Source of the DNA: Enterococcus faecalis_A
Lineage (GTDB): Bacteria; Bacillota; Bacilli; Lactobacillales; Enterococcaceae
Reading direction: 5' to 3'
Assembly: GCA_051295955.1 (NCBI GenBank)
Contig: JBPDWA010000001.1
Span: 552,077 to 616,076, forward strand
Length of the DNA: 64,000 nt
Under the pieces are notes generated by a model. It searched no databases. It had not been told where the DNA came from and saw nothing but the letters and a program-made list of their open reading frames with translations. The translations under genes and the position numbers were made by a program. Shown here piece after piece: positions 44,100-53,582 of the stretch. Position 1 is the stretch's first letter; each line of letters opens with the position of its first letter.

Positions 44100-44912
44100 A
44101 TGGAAAAGCAAACAGGGAATCAAAGTCGATTGTGGGCGACCATTTTATTTGTGATTATGTTGGTGGTGAATATGAGTGCAGCGTTATTTCCAATTAATGG
44201 CATGAAAACCCAAGATATTTCTCAAAAATATGAAACGTTATTTGCGCCAGCTGGCGTGACTTTTGCTATTTGGTCGGTAATCTATTTATTGTTGGCTGCT
44301 TTTTTGGTCTATCAGTGGATGGCAAAAGCGCGGGTAAGTGCAGTTATTACCAATCGGCAATTGCTGAACAAAGTCAATTGGGCTTTTTCGATTTCTTCTA
44401 TTTTAAACTGTTTGTGGTTGTTTACGTGGCAATTTGAGTATTTACTTATTTCCACTATTTTAATGTTGGGGCTTGTAGGATCTTTATTTTATCTGAATTA
44501 CTTGTTACGAACTATTCCCTTTGATAAAAAGGAATACGTGTTGATTCGTTTACCTTTTAGTGTTTACTTTGGCTGGATAACTGTAGCTACAATCGCCAAT
44601 ATCAGTGCGACCATTGTCCAACAAGAAATTCCTTTATTTATGAAGGATCAGCCCTTTTGGACCAATGCTGCGCTAGTTATTGGGCTGGTGGTAGCTGTCA
44701 GCATCATTATTGACAATCGCAACATCGCTTACGGCTTGGCAGTTATTTGGGGCTATTTGGGTGTTTTACTTAAACATGAATCGGCCTCCGGATGGGATCA
44801 ACGCTATCCAAGCATCATAACCACCACAATCATTAGCTTAATCTTGTTAGTGATCGCCTGTATTTTCGTAGCTGTGAGAAATATGAAACGCCGTAAAAAA
44901 GCTTTAATCTAA
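44100..44912 (+). CDS. TspO/MBR-like membrane protein
   Basis: 270 residues with about seven hydrophobic segments and several tryptophans. The block TLFAPAGVTFAIWSVIYLLL near residue 45 is the conserved start of tryptophan-rich sensory (TspO-related) proteins, here in a longer form. Ligand and role unknown. ATG 44100 with AAGGAGAGTG; monocistronic, closed by the strong terminator at 45046. Confidence 0.72.
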   Translation: MEKQTGNQSRLWATILFVIMLVVNMSAALFPINGMKTQDISQKYETLFAPAGVTFAIWSVIYLLLAAFLVYQWMAKARVSAVITNRQLLNKVNWAFSISSILNCLWLFTWQFEYLLISTILMLGLVGSLFYLNYLLRTIPFDKKEYVLIRLPFSVYFGWITVATIANISATIVQQEIPLFMKDQPFWTNAALVIGLVVAVSIIIDNRNIAYGLAVIWGYLGVLLKHESASGWDQRYPSIITTTIISLILLVIACIFVAVRNMKRRKKALI

Positions 44913-45045
44913 GTTTTCATGCTGCTAGTTGGGTTTAATCAGTCTTACTTTCCTGGCTTGAAGAGATGTTTAGCTTTTTGGTTATTTTAAATTTAGCCAA
45001 GAAACGATTAACTATTATTATAAATTTTATGCATCGTATAATAAG

Positions 45046-45087
45046 AGGGGCTGAAAAAGTATCTGTTACTTTTTCAGCCCCTTTTAT
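45046..45087. terminator. Bidirectional terminator
   Basis: Perfect 16-base stem AGGGGCTGAAAAAGTA (45046-45061) with 45067-45082, 5-base loop, then TTTATT. Confidence 0.88.
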
Positions 45088-45114
45088 TAAAGCATAGCTA
45101 ATTACCAAAGGCAC

Positions 45115-45160
45115 AAAAATTATTAGCGTTGACTAACAGGAATGATTGTTAGTCAACGCT
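45115..45160 (-). terminator. Terminator after yidC
   Basis: Perfect 14-base stem AGCGTTGACTAACA (45125-45138) with TGTTAGTCAACGCT (45147-45160). On the minus strand it is followed by AATAATTTTTG. Confidence 0.8.
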
Positions 45161-45202
45161 AAAGTTTGAACAGCCCTCAGGCATTTACTTACTATAGAAA
45201 AA

Positions 45203-46147
45203 TTATTTTTGGTTGTTCTTCTGATTTTGTTTCCCAGCATTGCGGCCTTGACCTTTAGCATTTTTCTTAGGTTTTGGCGCTAAGTCTGCTGGTTTTACTG
45301 CTTTTGGCGTTACGTCTTTGCGTGGAGTTACTACTTGTTTCGGTGGATTTTTTTTCAATTCTTCTTGAATTTGTGCCTTAATTCTTGGGCGTAAGAAGAT
45401 GTTGGTAATCACTGATTGAATACAAGTGAAGATCCCGCCGACTACCCAGTATAGCGAAACGCCGGCTGGTGAACTAAAGGACATAAAGACGATCATCAAT
45501 GGGGAAACGACCAACATTGATTTCATAGTTTTCTTTTGTTCTTCCGGAATTCCGATCATGGAGATATATCCTTGAGCCAAATAGGCTACCCCGGCAAGTA
45601 CCACTAAAACGATACTAGGCTTCCCTAAATTGATGCCAAAGAAAGTAGCTGTTGCAATTCCTTTGGTATAGCGCGCTGCAAAGAATAAAGAAGAGAAGAT
45701 CGGCATTTGAATCAACAACGGCAGACAACCGATGCCGCCAACCATACTCACGTTGTTTTCTTTGTAAATCCGTTGTAGTTCTGCTTGAGCGCTCATTTGT
45801 TCTTCACGAGTCGTTGCTTCTTTCATTTTCGCTTGAGCAATGTCAACCTGAGGTTTAATAGCTTGCATCTTTTCTGTTTGAATGAAGCTTTTTTTAGATT
45901 GATGCAAACCAAGTGGCATGATAACGATGCGGACAATAATGGTGATAAAGATAATCGCCCAGCCGTAATTCCAGTTGAAATTATTTACAAGATACGTAAT
46001 CGCATTGCTCATAGGTAACACAAGATAATTGTAGACGAAACCTTCACCTGTTGGTTGCCCATTAGCGCCAGTTTTCACACAGCCAGATAGAAACATCAGT
46101 AAAAAAAGCAAGCCGGAACCGTAGATCCATCGATTTATTTTTCGCAT
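45203..46147 (-). CDS. yidC: Membrane protein insertase YidC (YidC2-type lipoprotein)
   Basis: Inserts and folds membrane proteins. 314 residues: lipoprotein signal with lipobox FLSGC at residues 19-23, five membrane segments, the 60KD_IMP core (NNFNWNYGWAIIFITIIVRI; GCLPLLIQMPIFSSLFFAAR) and a long basic tail (KPKKNAKGQGRNAGKQNQKN) that in YidC2 proteins contacts the ribosome. ATG 46147 with AGGAACG; an upstream in-frame start is less likely. The paralogue beside rnpA is presumably elsewhere. Confidence 0.93.
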   Translation of the reverse strand: MRKINRWIYGSGLLFLLMFLSGCVKTGANGQPTGEGFVYNYLVLPMSNAITYLVNNFNWNYGWAIIFITIIVRIVIMPLGLHQSKKSFIQTEKMQAIKPQVDIAQAKMKEATTREEQMSAQAELQRIYKENNVSMVGGIGCLPLLIQMPIFSSLFFAARYTKGIATATFFGINLGKPSIVLVVLAGVAYLAQGYISMIGIPEEQKKTMKSMLVVSPLMIVFMSFSSPAGVSLYWVVGGIFTCIQSVITNIFLRPRIKAQIQEELKKNPPKQVVTPRKDVTPKAVKPADLAPKPKKNAKGQGRNAGKQNQKNNQK

Positions 46148-46247
46148 TCTGTTCGTTCCTTTTCTAAAAAATTTGCACAATGTTAACTATACTGGAAAAT
46201 TGTTTTTTTTTCAATCGTAAATCTAGAGAATCTGACAGGTTGTGGGC

Positions 46248-46523
46248 TTAATTAGTTACTGTGAATTTAGTGTAGTCTTCCATTAACGGATCCTCTTGAA
46301 TGTCAACATAGGTGACACGTCCAGCAGGGCTCGGAGATGCTTTAACCTTTTGAATAAAACGAGCTAGCGGTTCTTCTTCTCCAATAGCTTCAATGGATAC
46401 AGAACCATCTTCTTCATTGCGCACAGTTCCTTTAATGCCTAGCTCATCAGCTAATATTTTCGTCATATAACGAAAGCCAACGCCTTGCACACGTCCTTGT
46501 ACGTTTAATTTCAATTTTTGCAT
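46248..46523 (-). CDS. Acylphosphatase
   Basis: Small hydrolase of acyl phosphates, 91 residues. Signature GRVQGVGFRYMTK with the catalytic arginine, and the conserved Asn region TVRNEEDGSVSIEAIGEEE. ATG 46523 with GAGGAAGTG; the GTG at 46532 abuts that RBS. Divergent from the methyltransferase gene and upstream of yidC, a usual order in Lactobacillales. Confidence 0.93.
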   Translation of the reverse strand: MQKLKLNVQGRVQGVGFRYMTKILADELGIKGTVRNEEDGSVSIEAIGEEEPLARFIQKVKASPSPAGRVTYVDIQEDPLMEDYTKFTVTN

Positions 46524-46632
46524 TGGGCGCACTTCCTCTCATTTATTTACATTTATGATAGCGATTTTTTCGCTTATTCGCAAGTATCCAACCAAGATAC
46601 AAGCATGGTATACTATCAAACGAGGTGGCTAT

Positions 46633-47406
46633 ATGAAAGAGATTATGTCAACGAAAAATCCATTGATAAAGGAATGGAAGAAACTACACAAGAAAAAAGA
46701 GCGGCAGCAGCAACAACGTTACATTATTGAAGGGTTCCATTTAGTGGAAGAAGCCGTACAAGCCAAACAAAAAATTGAAGCGCTTGTCTTTAATCAACGA
46801 GGACAAAAAGAGTGGGGACCTTGGTTACAAAAGCAACCGGCAGAATTATTGGTATTTGTCAGCGATGATGTCTTACACCAACTGTCTGAGTTGCCAACTG
46901 CCCAGGGGATTTTGGCAATTGTAGCTATGCCGCAAGTGTCGGAGCTGCCATCTATTCATGGTGGCTGGCTATTGCTGGATAATGTTCAAGATCCAGGAAA
47001 CGTTGGAACTATGATTCGAACGGCAGATGCTGCTGGCTTGGCTGGTGTGATTTTAGGGGAAGGTACGGCCGATATCTACAATACAAAAGTACTACGTTCT
47101 ATGCAAGGCAGTAATTATCATTTACCAATTATTCGCTATCCATTGGTAGAGGTAATGAAGATATTTGCAGAAAATAAGGTACCGGTTTTCGGCACTGCTT
47201 TAGATGATCGGGCCTTGCCTTTTACTCAACAGGTATCGGTCAAATCGTATGGTCTGCTTTTAGGTAACGAAGGCAGTGGAGTTGCCGCCGAGCTGTTGGA
47301 AAAAACTACCGCTAATTTGTACATTCCTATGAAAGGCCAAGCAGAATCTTTAAATGTAGCAATTGCTGCCGGTATTTTGATGTATCATTTTGAACTGTTA
47401 AAATAA
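46633..47406 (+). CDS. TrmH/SpoU-family RNA 2'-O-methyltransferase
   Basis: 257 residues. N-terminal substrate-binding domain (to about 95), then the SPOUT knot with its three motifs: NVQDPGNVGTMIRTADAAG near 118, LLLGNEGSGV near 212, and IPMKGQAESLNVAIAAGIL near 235. Probably modifies 23S rRNA; the exact nucleotide cannot be told. ATG 46633 with GAGGTGG. Confidence 0.9.
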   Translation: MKEIMSTKNPLIKEWKKLHKKKERQQQQRYIIEGFHLVEEAVQAKQKIEALVFNQRGQKEWGPWLQKQPAELLVFVSDDVLHQLSELPTAQGILAIVAMPQVSELPSIHGGWLLLDNVQDPGNVGTMIRTADAAGLAGVILGEGTADIYNTKVLRSMQGSNYHLPIIRYPLVEVMKIFAENKVPVFGTALDDRALPFTQQVSVKSYGLLLGNEGSGVAAELLEKTTANLYIPMKGQAESLNVAIAAGILMYHFELLK

Positions 47407-47733
47407 AAAACGAAGCTGGTAATCAAAAAAAGTGGAAAGTTCGGCTCATTTCATTGATTTATAAAGTTGGTATTGCCTGTAGGTGCTGGTTAGCCAAAAA
47501 TCAATATAAGCTTTGATCAAGGACTGAGAGTAAGCAACCATTCCTTAAAAATTTTAGCTTGCTATTTATAGGGAAATATTTTATACTGTTAAAGGTGTGA
47601 TTAGGCAATGTTTGTGCCAATTACCTAAAATCCACATTCTTTTCCATCTGCGAAGCGGTGCTACTGCGGTAGTTCTTCAAAGAGTTGACGAAAAGGAGAG
47701 GAAAATCAAAAACCAAACTGGAGGAAACAAAAA
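47407..47733 (+). other. rpsB leader and intergenic stretch
   Basis: No gene. Holds the rpsB promoter (47559-47587) and a leader of about 140 bases with hairpin potential (TCTGCGAAGCGG..CTACTGCGGTAG near 47647-47672) and two purine-rich stretches. Autoregulation by S2 is possible but no known leader motif was recognised. Confidence 0.5.
47559..47587 (+). promoter_or_regulatory. rpsB promoter
   Basis: TTGCTA (47559-47564), 17 bases, TATACT (47582-47587). Confidence 0.65.
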
Positions 47734-48528
47734 ATGGCAGTAATTTCTATGAAACAATTACTGGAAGCCGGCGTACACTTTGGTCACCAAACACGTCGCT
47801 GGAACCCAAAAATGAAGAAATACATCTTCACAGAAAGAAACGGAATCTACATTATTGACTTGCAAAAAACTGTTAAGTTAGTAGATGCAGCATACGATTA
47901 TATGAAAAACGTTGCAGAAGAAGGCGGCGTTGCTTTATTCGTAGGTACTAAAAAACAAGCACAAGAAGCAATCAAAGACGAAGCTATCCGCGCTGGTCAA
48001 TACTATGTAAACCACCGTTGGTTAGGTGGTACGTTAACAAACTGGGATACAATCCAAAAACGTATCGCTCGTTTGAAAAAAATCAATGCAATGGAAGAAG
48101 ACGGCACTTTTGAAGTTCTACCTAAAAAAGAAGTCGTTGGTTTAAATAAAGAACGTGAACGTTTACAAAAATTCTTAGGCGGTATCGCTGATATGCCAAG
48201 AATTCCAGATGTAATGTACATCGTTGATCCACGTAAAGAACGCATTGCTGTTCAAGAAGCCCAAAAATTAAACATTCCAATCGTTGCGATGGTTGATACG
48301 AACTGTGATCCTGACGAAATCGATGTAGTGATCCCTTCAAATGACGATGCAATCCGTGCCGTTAAGCTAATTACAGCAAAAATGGCTGATGCATTTATCG
48401 AAGGAAACCAAGGGGAAGACCAAGCAGCAGAAGAATTATTCGTGGAAGAATCACCAGAAGCAACATCAATCGAAGAAATTGTTGATGTAGTAGAAGGCGA
48501 CAACGAAACAAGTGAATCAGCTGAATAA
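47734..48528 (+). CDS. rpsB: 30S ribosomal protein S2
   Basis: 264 residues beginning MAVISMKQLLEAGVHFGHQT, with VGTKKQAQEAIKDEA and VMYIVDPRKERIAVQEAQKL. The last 35 residues form a very acidic tail typical of Lactobacillales S2. GGAGGAAAC RBS. First gene of the rpsB-tsf unit. Confidence 0.97.
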   Translation: MAVISMKQLLEAGVHFGHQTRRWNPKMKKYIFTERNGIYIIDLQKTVKLVDAAYDYMKNVAEEGGVALFVGTKKQAQEAIKDEAIRAGQYYVNHRWLGGTLTNWDTIQKRIARLKKINAMEEDGTFEVLPKKEVVGLNKERERLQKFLGGIADMPRIPDVMYIVDPRKERIAVQEAQKLNIPIVAMVDTNCDPDEIDVVIPSNDDAIRAVKLITAKMADAFIEGNQGEDQAAEELFVEESPEATSIEEIVDVVEGDNETSESAE

Positions 48529-48540
48529 GCAACCTACGGA

Positions 48541-48597
48541 GCTGTCTCGAAGGCTAGGCGACAAAAAGCCTGAATCTCCTTTGAGATGGCTTTTTTA
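48541..48597 (+). terminator. Attenuator-like hairpin between rpsB and tsf
   Basis: GCTGTCTCGAAGG (48541-48553) with CCTTTGAGATGGC (48578-48590), imperfect, then TTTTTT. Likely partial termination to lower tsf relative to rpsB. Confidence 0.65.
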
Positions 48598-48633
48598 AAA
48601 GAGTTTGATTACTATCCGAGGAGGACATAGAAA

Positions 48634-49515
48634 ATGGCAGATATTACAGCAAAAATGGTAAAAGAACTACGCGACATGACTGGTGTCGGTATGATGGATG
48701 CAAAAAGAGCCTTAGTAGAAGTAGAAGGCGATATGGATAAAGCAGTTGACTTTTTACGTGAAAAAGGTATGGCTAAAGCTGCGAAAAAAAATGACCGTGT
48801 AGCAGCAGAAGGTTTAGCCAGTGTTGCAACAGCAGGAAATGTAGCTGCTATCGTTGAAGTAAACTCAGAAACTGACTTCGTATCAAAAAATGAAATGTTC
48901 CAAGACTTAGTTAAACGGATTGCCGCAGAAGTGGCTAAAAACAAGCCAGCAACTATGGAAGAAGCAATGGCCATCAAAACTGAAAAAGGCACTATTGAAT
49001 CTGAATTAATCGAAGCAACAACTGTTATTGGAGAAAAAATTAGTTTCCGTCGTTTCGAAGTTGTCGAAAAATCTGACAATGCTGCTTTCGGTGCTTACTT
49101 GCACATGGGTGGACGTATTGCCGTATTGTCTGTCCTTGAAGGCACGACTGACGAAGAAGTAGCTAAAGATGTAGCTATGCATATCGCAGCGATTAACCCT
49201 CGCTATGTGGATGAGTCACAAATTCCTCAAGAAGAATTAGACCATGAAAAAGCAATCTTAACTGAACAAGCATTAAACGAAGGCAAACCAGCCCAAATCG
49301 TTGAAAAAATGGTTATTGGACGTTTGAACAAATTCAAAGCCGAAATCGCCTTGGTTGATCAACCATTCGTTAAAGATCCAGACATGACTGTTGAAAAATA
49401 CGTAGCTGCTAAAGGCGCTACAGTAAAATCATTTGTACGCTTTGAAGTTGGCGAAGGAATTGAAAAACGTGAAGATAACTTTGCTGATGAAGTTATGAGC
49501 CAAATGAAAAAATAA
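48634..49515 (+). CDS. tsf: Elongation factor Ts
   Basis: Nucleotide exchange factor for EF-Tu, 293 residues. Starts with a UBA-like domain (VKELRDMTGVGMMDAKRALV) and has the core signature EVNSETDFVSKNEMFQDL near 85. Second gene of the rpsB-tsf unit; GGAGG RBS. Confidence 0.97.
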   Translation: MADITAKMVKELRDMTGVGMMDAKRALVEVEGDMDKAVDFLREKGMAKAAKKNDRVAAEGLASVATAGNVAAIVEVNSETDFVSKNEMFQDLVKRIAAEVAKNKPATMEEAMAIKTEKGTIESELIEATTVIGEKISFRRFEVVEKSDNAAFGAYLHMGGRIAVLSVLEGTTDEEVAKDVAMHIAAINPRYVDESQIPQEELDHEKAILTEQALNEGKPAQIVEKMVIGRLNKFKAEIALVDQPFVKDPDMTVEKYVAAKGATVKSFVRFEVGEGIEKREDNFADEVMSQMKK

Positions 49516-49572
49516 AACCAAATCTTTGGCAGGAAAAGCCGGTTTATCAGTGGTTTTCCAAAAGACAGTCCA

Positions 49573-49596
49573 ATCAAAAGGCTGTAGCCTTTTGAT
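49573..49596. repeat. Inverted repeat after tsf
   Basis: ATCAAAAGGCT (49573-49583) and AGCCTTTTGAT (49586-49596), perfect. May aid termination before the next stem. Confidence 0.55.
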
Positions 49597-49635
49597 TTGC
49601 TGCTTGATTTGTGGGCAGTTACTTTCTGACCCTTT

Positions 49636-49667
49636 GGGAACGCATAGCATATGCGCTCCCTTTTTTT
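49636..49667 (+). terminator. Terminator after tsf
   Basis: GGGAACGCATA (49636-49646) with TATGCGCTCCC (49650-49660), one internal mismatch, then T7. Confidence 0.9.
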
Positions 49668-49749
49668 AGGCAATAGTAAGAGATAGGTAGCGGCAAAGAC
49701 CGCTTCTTATGCTAAAATGTTCTTAGAGAAATACTGGAGGGAATCAATC

Positions 49750-50472
49750 ATGGTAAAACCTAGATATCAACGGGTAGTATTAAAGTTAAGCGGCGAAGCA
49801 CTAGCGGGAGCAGATGGATTTGGCATTAATCCTCCTGTCATCAAAGAAATTGTCAAAGAAATCAAAGACGTTCATGAACTAGGCATTGAAATGGCCATCG
49901 TGGTGGGCGGCGGCAATATCTGGCGAGGCCAAATCGGTGCACAAATGGGGATGGAACGAGCACAAGCAGATTACATGGGGATGCTAGCAACGGTAATGAA
50001 TGCCTTAGCTCTACAAGATACGTTAGAAAATTTAGGCGTTCCGACCCGTGTACAAACATCTATTGAAATGCGCCAAATTGCTGAACCATACATCCGTCGA
50101 CGAGCAGAACGCCATTTAGAAAAAGGTCGAATCGTGATCTTTGCCGGTGGCACTGGCAATCCATATTTCTCTACTGACACAACAGCAGCCCTACGAGCAG
50201 CTGAAGTGGATGCAGATGTAATTTTGATGGCGAAAAACAATGTTGATGGGGTTTACTCTGCTGATCCAAAAGTTGATACAAGCGCCGTTAAATTTGAAGA
50301 GTTAACACATTTGGAGGTGATCTCCAAAGGCTTGCAAGTGATGGACTCAACGGCTAGTTCTTTAAGCATGGACAATGACATTCCATTAGTCGTCTTTAAT
50401 CTCAATGAATCTGGCAATATTCGCCGAGCTATCCTCGGAGAAAATATCGGTACAACTGTGAGGGGGAAATAA
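49750..50472 (+). CDS. pyrH: UMP kinase
   Basis: Phosphorylates UMP to UDP; amino acid kinase fold, 240 residues. Signatures VLKLSGEALAG, VVGGGNIWRG, FAGGTGNPYFSTDTTAALRA and MDNDIPLVVFNL. ATG 49750 with TGGAGGG; an extended -10 (TGCTAAAAT) lies just upstream at 49710-49718. frr follows 3 bases later. Confidence 0.96.
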   Translation: MVKPRYQRVVLKLSGEALAGADGFGINPPVIKEIVKEIKDVHELGIEMAIVVGGGNIWRGQIGAQMGMERAQADYMGMLATVMNALALQDTLENLGVPTRVQTSIEMRQIAEPYIRRRAERHLEKGRIVIFAGGTGNPYFSTDTTAALRAAEVDADVILMAKNNVDGVYSADPKVDTSAVKFEELTHLEVISKGLQVMDSTASSLSMDNDIPLVVFNLNESGNIRRAILGENIGTTVRGK

Positions 50473-50475
50473 AAA

Positions 50476-51033
50476 ATGACAGAACAAGCATTAACAGTCG
50501 CAAAAGAAAAAATGAAAAAAGCAGAAGAAAGCTTGCAACGTGAGTTAGGACAAATTCGGGCTGGCCGAGCCAATGCTAGTCTTTTAGATCGAATTCAAGT
50601 GGAATACTACGGCGCTTTGACACCAGTAAACCAATTGGCAAGTATCAACATTCCTGAAGCGCGGGTCTTGATGGTCACTCCATTTGATAAATCATCAATT
50701 GGTGATATAGAAAAAGCAATTCAAGCTAGCGATATTGGGATTAGTCCAACCAATGATGGTAACGTCATTCGCTTAGTAATTCCTCAATTAACTGAAGAAC
50801 GCAGAAAGGAATTAGCTAAAGAAGTTAAAAAAGAAGCAGAAAATTCAAAAGTTGCGGTTCGAAATGTTCGCCGTGACGCCATGGATGAATTAAAGAAAAA
50901 ACAAAAAAATGGTGACTTAACCGAAGATGAATTAAGAAACTTGGAAAAAGAAGTTCAAAAAATTACCGATGATAGTATCAAAAATATTGATACCATCACT
51001 GCTAAAAAAGAACAAGAATTATTAGAAGTCTAA
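50476..51033 (+). CDS. frr: Ribosome recycling factor
   Basis: Splits post-termination ribosomes with EF-G, 185 residues. Signatures LGQIRAGRANASLLDRIQVE near 25 and VRNVRRDAMDELKK near 132. GAGGGGG RBS. End of the pyrH-frr unit. Confidence 0.97.
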   Translation: MTEQALTVAKEKMKKAEESLQRELGQIRAGRANASLLDRIQVEYYGALTPVNQLASINIPEARVLMVTPFDKSSIGDIEKAIQASDIGISPTNDGNVIRLVIPQLTEERRKELAKEVKKEAENSKVAVRNVRRDAMDELKKKQKNGDLTEDELRNLEKEVQKITDDSIKNIDTITAKKEQELLEV

Positions 51034-51066
51034 ACGATTCTGCCAAAGAACGTTCATACACCATCT

Positions 51067-51112
51067 ATACCTAAGAAACAAGAGGTAACCTCTTATTTCT
51101 TAGGTATTTTTT
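51067..51112 (+). terminator. Terminator after frr
   Basis: ATACCTAAGAAA and AAGAGG (51067-51085) pair with CCTCTT and TTTCTTAGGTAT (51089-51107), small mismatch, then T5. Confidence 0.9.
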
Positions 51113-51224
51113 ATAGTAAGATTAAGCATATTTTACAAAGAGTATCAGATAAATAAAAAAGAACTTGTATATACTTTAAGAATATGGAATAATTAAATGA
51201 GAAAGATTAAAAGGAGATGAGTAA

Positions 51225-52691
51225 ATGAACTTTAGAAAACGTGCTTTACGCAGCGTGACACGTAAAAAAGGGAAGTCGTTGATTTTATTTGCAGTGATCT
51301 TCGTGTTGGGAAATGTGATCGCCGGTTCAATCGCCATTCAACAGTCGACACAAAACGTCGAAAAACATATAAAAAAGCAATTAGGCGCAACCGCTACAGT
51401 TGATTTTGACTATGAAAACCATCAAAAAGAAATGCAGGATCCAAATTTCTTTAAAGACCTGAAATATTTGGATGAAGCTACGATTAAAAAAATTGGTACC
51501 TCAAGCTATGTGAAGTACTACGATTATAGCATCAACTTTTATGTTACTTCTGAGAAAGTCAAAGCGATCGAAACAGAAGGATTTAATGGTAGTAATATGT
51601 TAACGATTAAGGGGGTTAATTACGCGCCCATTTTGGATAGCCAGGAGAAAAAGATCAGGTTGGTGAAAGGGACGGCTTTTCAACAGGAGGATATTGACAA
51701 TGGAAATGCCGTAGCAGTTATTTCCGCCCAATTTGCAGATGAAAATGGTCTTTCAATTGGGGATCAACTGGTGCTTGATAACACAGACTATGAATCATTC
51801 AATGAAAAAGGTGGCGTCAACCCTCAGTTTACAGTTGATACACCAGTCAAAGTTATCGGTATTTTTGAACCTACTTCCGTCACAACCAAAAAGCAAACGG
51901 CAGAGGACCAGGCCAATCAACAAGCCTTTTTTGATAATCAACAACTAAACACAATTTATCTGCCAAATAATGTTGTTAATGAGATGGCCACTGAATTTAC
52001 TGAAAAACAGAAAAAATTTATGTCAGCAGAAGAAGCAGCAATGCTTGAAGACGTTTCAGAAGGTGATATGTATGTTCCGTATTATGTGTTAAAAAGTCCT
52101 GATGACGTTGAAGCCTTTAAGCAAGAAATAAAACCGCTGGTGCCTAAATATTATACGGTTAAGGCCTCTTCTGATCAATATGACCAAATCGCTAGTAGTA
52201 TGAAAAAGCTGGCAAAAATTGCCAGTTATGTCGTATGGATTGCCATTATTGCTACTTTATTTATCATTTCACTGATTGTTTTATTATTTATGCGTGATCG
52301 TAAACATGAGCTGGGAATTTACTTATCCATCGGTGAACGACGCAATCGAGTAATGGGACAAATTATTCTTGAACTACTTTTGATAAGCGGCTGTGCTTTG
52401 CTCCTTTCTTTGCTTACTGGTAATATGCTGGGAAAAGTTGTGTCAGAATCTTTACTTAAGAGCGATTTATTAACTACTAATTCTGATATTTATGGAACAA
52501 ACGCTTTTATGAACCCGGATCTAAGCAATATCAACCTTACAAATCAAGACGTAGTTAATGCTTATCAAGTACATTTTTCAGCAGGATATAGTCTTACTTA
52601 TCTGGCCGTTGGTTTGGCTACAGTGCTTCTATCAGCTCTATTGCCTCTAGTATATATCTTACGCTTAAATCCCAAAAAAATTATGATGTAA
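51225..52691 (+). CDS. FtsX/MacB-type ABC transporter permease
   Basis: 488 residues: membrane segment at about 17-38, a long extracellular domain (about 40-325), then three membrane segments (about 335-360, 382-405, 455-480) in the FtsX-like arrangement (FMRDRKHELGIYLSIGERRN follows the second). Such permeases move peptides or lipoproteins, or transmit force rather than transport. Pairs with the ATPase gene at 52908. AAAGGAGATGAG RBS. The gap to the ATPase (216 bases) holds a repeat structure, unusual for such a pair. Confidence 0.85.
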   Translation: MNFRKRALRSVTRKKGKSLILFAVIFVLGNVIAGSIAIQQSTQNVEKHIKKQLGATATVDFDYENHQKEMQDPNFFKDLKYLDEATIKKIGTSSYVKYYDYSINFYVTSEKVKAIETEGFNGSNMLTIKGVNYAPILDSQEKKIRLVKGTAFQQEDIDNGNAVAVISAQFADENGLSIGDQLVLDNTDYESFNEKGGVNPQFTVDTPVKVIGIFEPTSVTTKKQTAEDQANQQAFFDNQQLNTIYLPNNVVNEMATEFTEKQKKFMSAEEAAMLEDVSEGDMYVPYYVLKSPDDVEAFKQEIKPLVPKYYTVKASSDQYDQIASSMKKLAKIASYVVWIAIIATLFIISLIVLLFMRDRKHELGIYLSIGERRNRVMGQIILELLLISGCALLLSLLTGNMLGKVVSESLLKSDLLTTNSDIYGTNAFMNPDLSNINLTNQDVVNAYQVHFSAGYSLTYLAVGLATVLLSALLPLVYILRLNPKKIMM

Positions 52692-52742
52692 TTTCAGCAG
52701 ATAATAAGAAAGCTTTTATAGAAATTTGAACAGAATACAGCT

Positions 52743-52893
52743 GAGTTACCCGCGTACATTCGGCTTTTAAATTATCCGGCATCATGTACAAACTCTTCGG
52801 GAAAAAGATCAGTAGGCGAAACGCCATATAGCGCCGCTATCGCCACTGCCTATTTTCCAGTCAGAGTTACCCGTGTACATTCAGCTTTTAAAT
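52743..52893. repeat. Pair of 30-base direct repeats with an inner hairpin
   Basis: GAGTTACCCGCGTACATTCG (and ten more bases, to 52772) recurs at 52864-52893 with two changes, 121 bases apart. Between them an inverted partial copy, CATGTACAAACTC (52783-52795), and a hairpin CAGTAGGCGA..TCGCCACTG (near 52811-52849) with AT AGC GCC GCT AT at its tip. May be regulatory or a small mobile relic. Confidence 0.7.
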
Positions 52894-52907
52894 CAAGGAG
52901 GAGTGTT

Positions 52908-53582
52908 ATGGCTATTTTAGAAACACGTCAGTTAAGTTATTTTTATCAAGATGGTGACCAGCGAAGGTTTATTTTAAAAAATACAAATGTGTCTTTTGAG
53001 CAAGGGAAGTTTTATACAATTTTAGGACAATCGGGTTCTGGTAAAACGACGTTTCTTTCATTAATTAGCGCTTTAGATACACCTAAATCAGGACAAGTGT
53101 TAATGAACGGCCAAGATATTCAAACCATCGGCTATGAGAAATATCGGCGAGATAAGGTGAGTATCATTTTTCAAAATTACAATTTAGTGCCGTACTTAAC
53201 TGCCTTGGAAAATGTATTAGTCGCAATGTCAATTACCGACAATGAGCTACCCGGTAATCAAAAAGAAGTGGCTTATAATTTGTTGGATTACATTGGTATA
53301 GAACAGGCAAAAGCCGATCGTTTTGTCAATCAATTATCCGGCGGAGAACAACAACGGGTAGCTATCGCTCGCGCACTGGCTACAAATGTCGATGTGATAT
53401 TAGCCGATGAGCCCACGGGAAATTTAGATGAAGGAATGGAACAGGAAATTGTTGCTATTTTTAAAAATTTAGCTAAAAATCACCAAAAATGTGTAATTGT
53501 TGTTACCCACTCTAATGAAATCGCCCAGCAATCTGATGAAACGTATTATTTAAAAAAAGGTGAGTTGAAAAAGTATGAGTGA
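52908..53582 (+). CDS. ABC transporter ATPase (MacB/LolD type)
   Basis: 224 residues: Walker A GQSGSGKTT near 38, Q-loop FQNYNLVPYLTALENV, signature LSGGEQQRVAIARALA near 142, Walker B VILADEPTGNLD. Typical of ATPases that pair with FtsX-like permeases. AAGGAGGAG RBS. Its last 8 bases overlap the PASTA gene, so these two are translationally coupled. Confidence 0.9.
   Translation: MAILETRQLSYFYQDGDQRRFILKNTNVSFEQGKFYTILGQSGSGKTTFLSLISALDTPKSGQVLMNGQDIQTIGYEKYRRDKVSIIFQNYNLVPYLTALENVLVAMSITDNELPGNQKEVAYNLLDYIGIEQAKADRFVNQLSGGEQQRVAIARALATNVDVILADEPTGNLDEGMEQEIVAIFKNLAKNHQKCVIVVTHSNEIAQQSDETYYLKKGELKKYE

Noticed and set aside
43946..44197. An 83-codon frame after glyS
   Set aside because: It begins inside a terminator stem and overlaps the well-supported TspO-like gene in another frame.
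48612..49079. A 155-codon frame on the minus strand opposite tsf
   Set aside because: It is a shadow of tsf, whose identity and RBS are certain; the serine/alanine-rich translation is typical of antisense reading.
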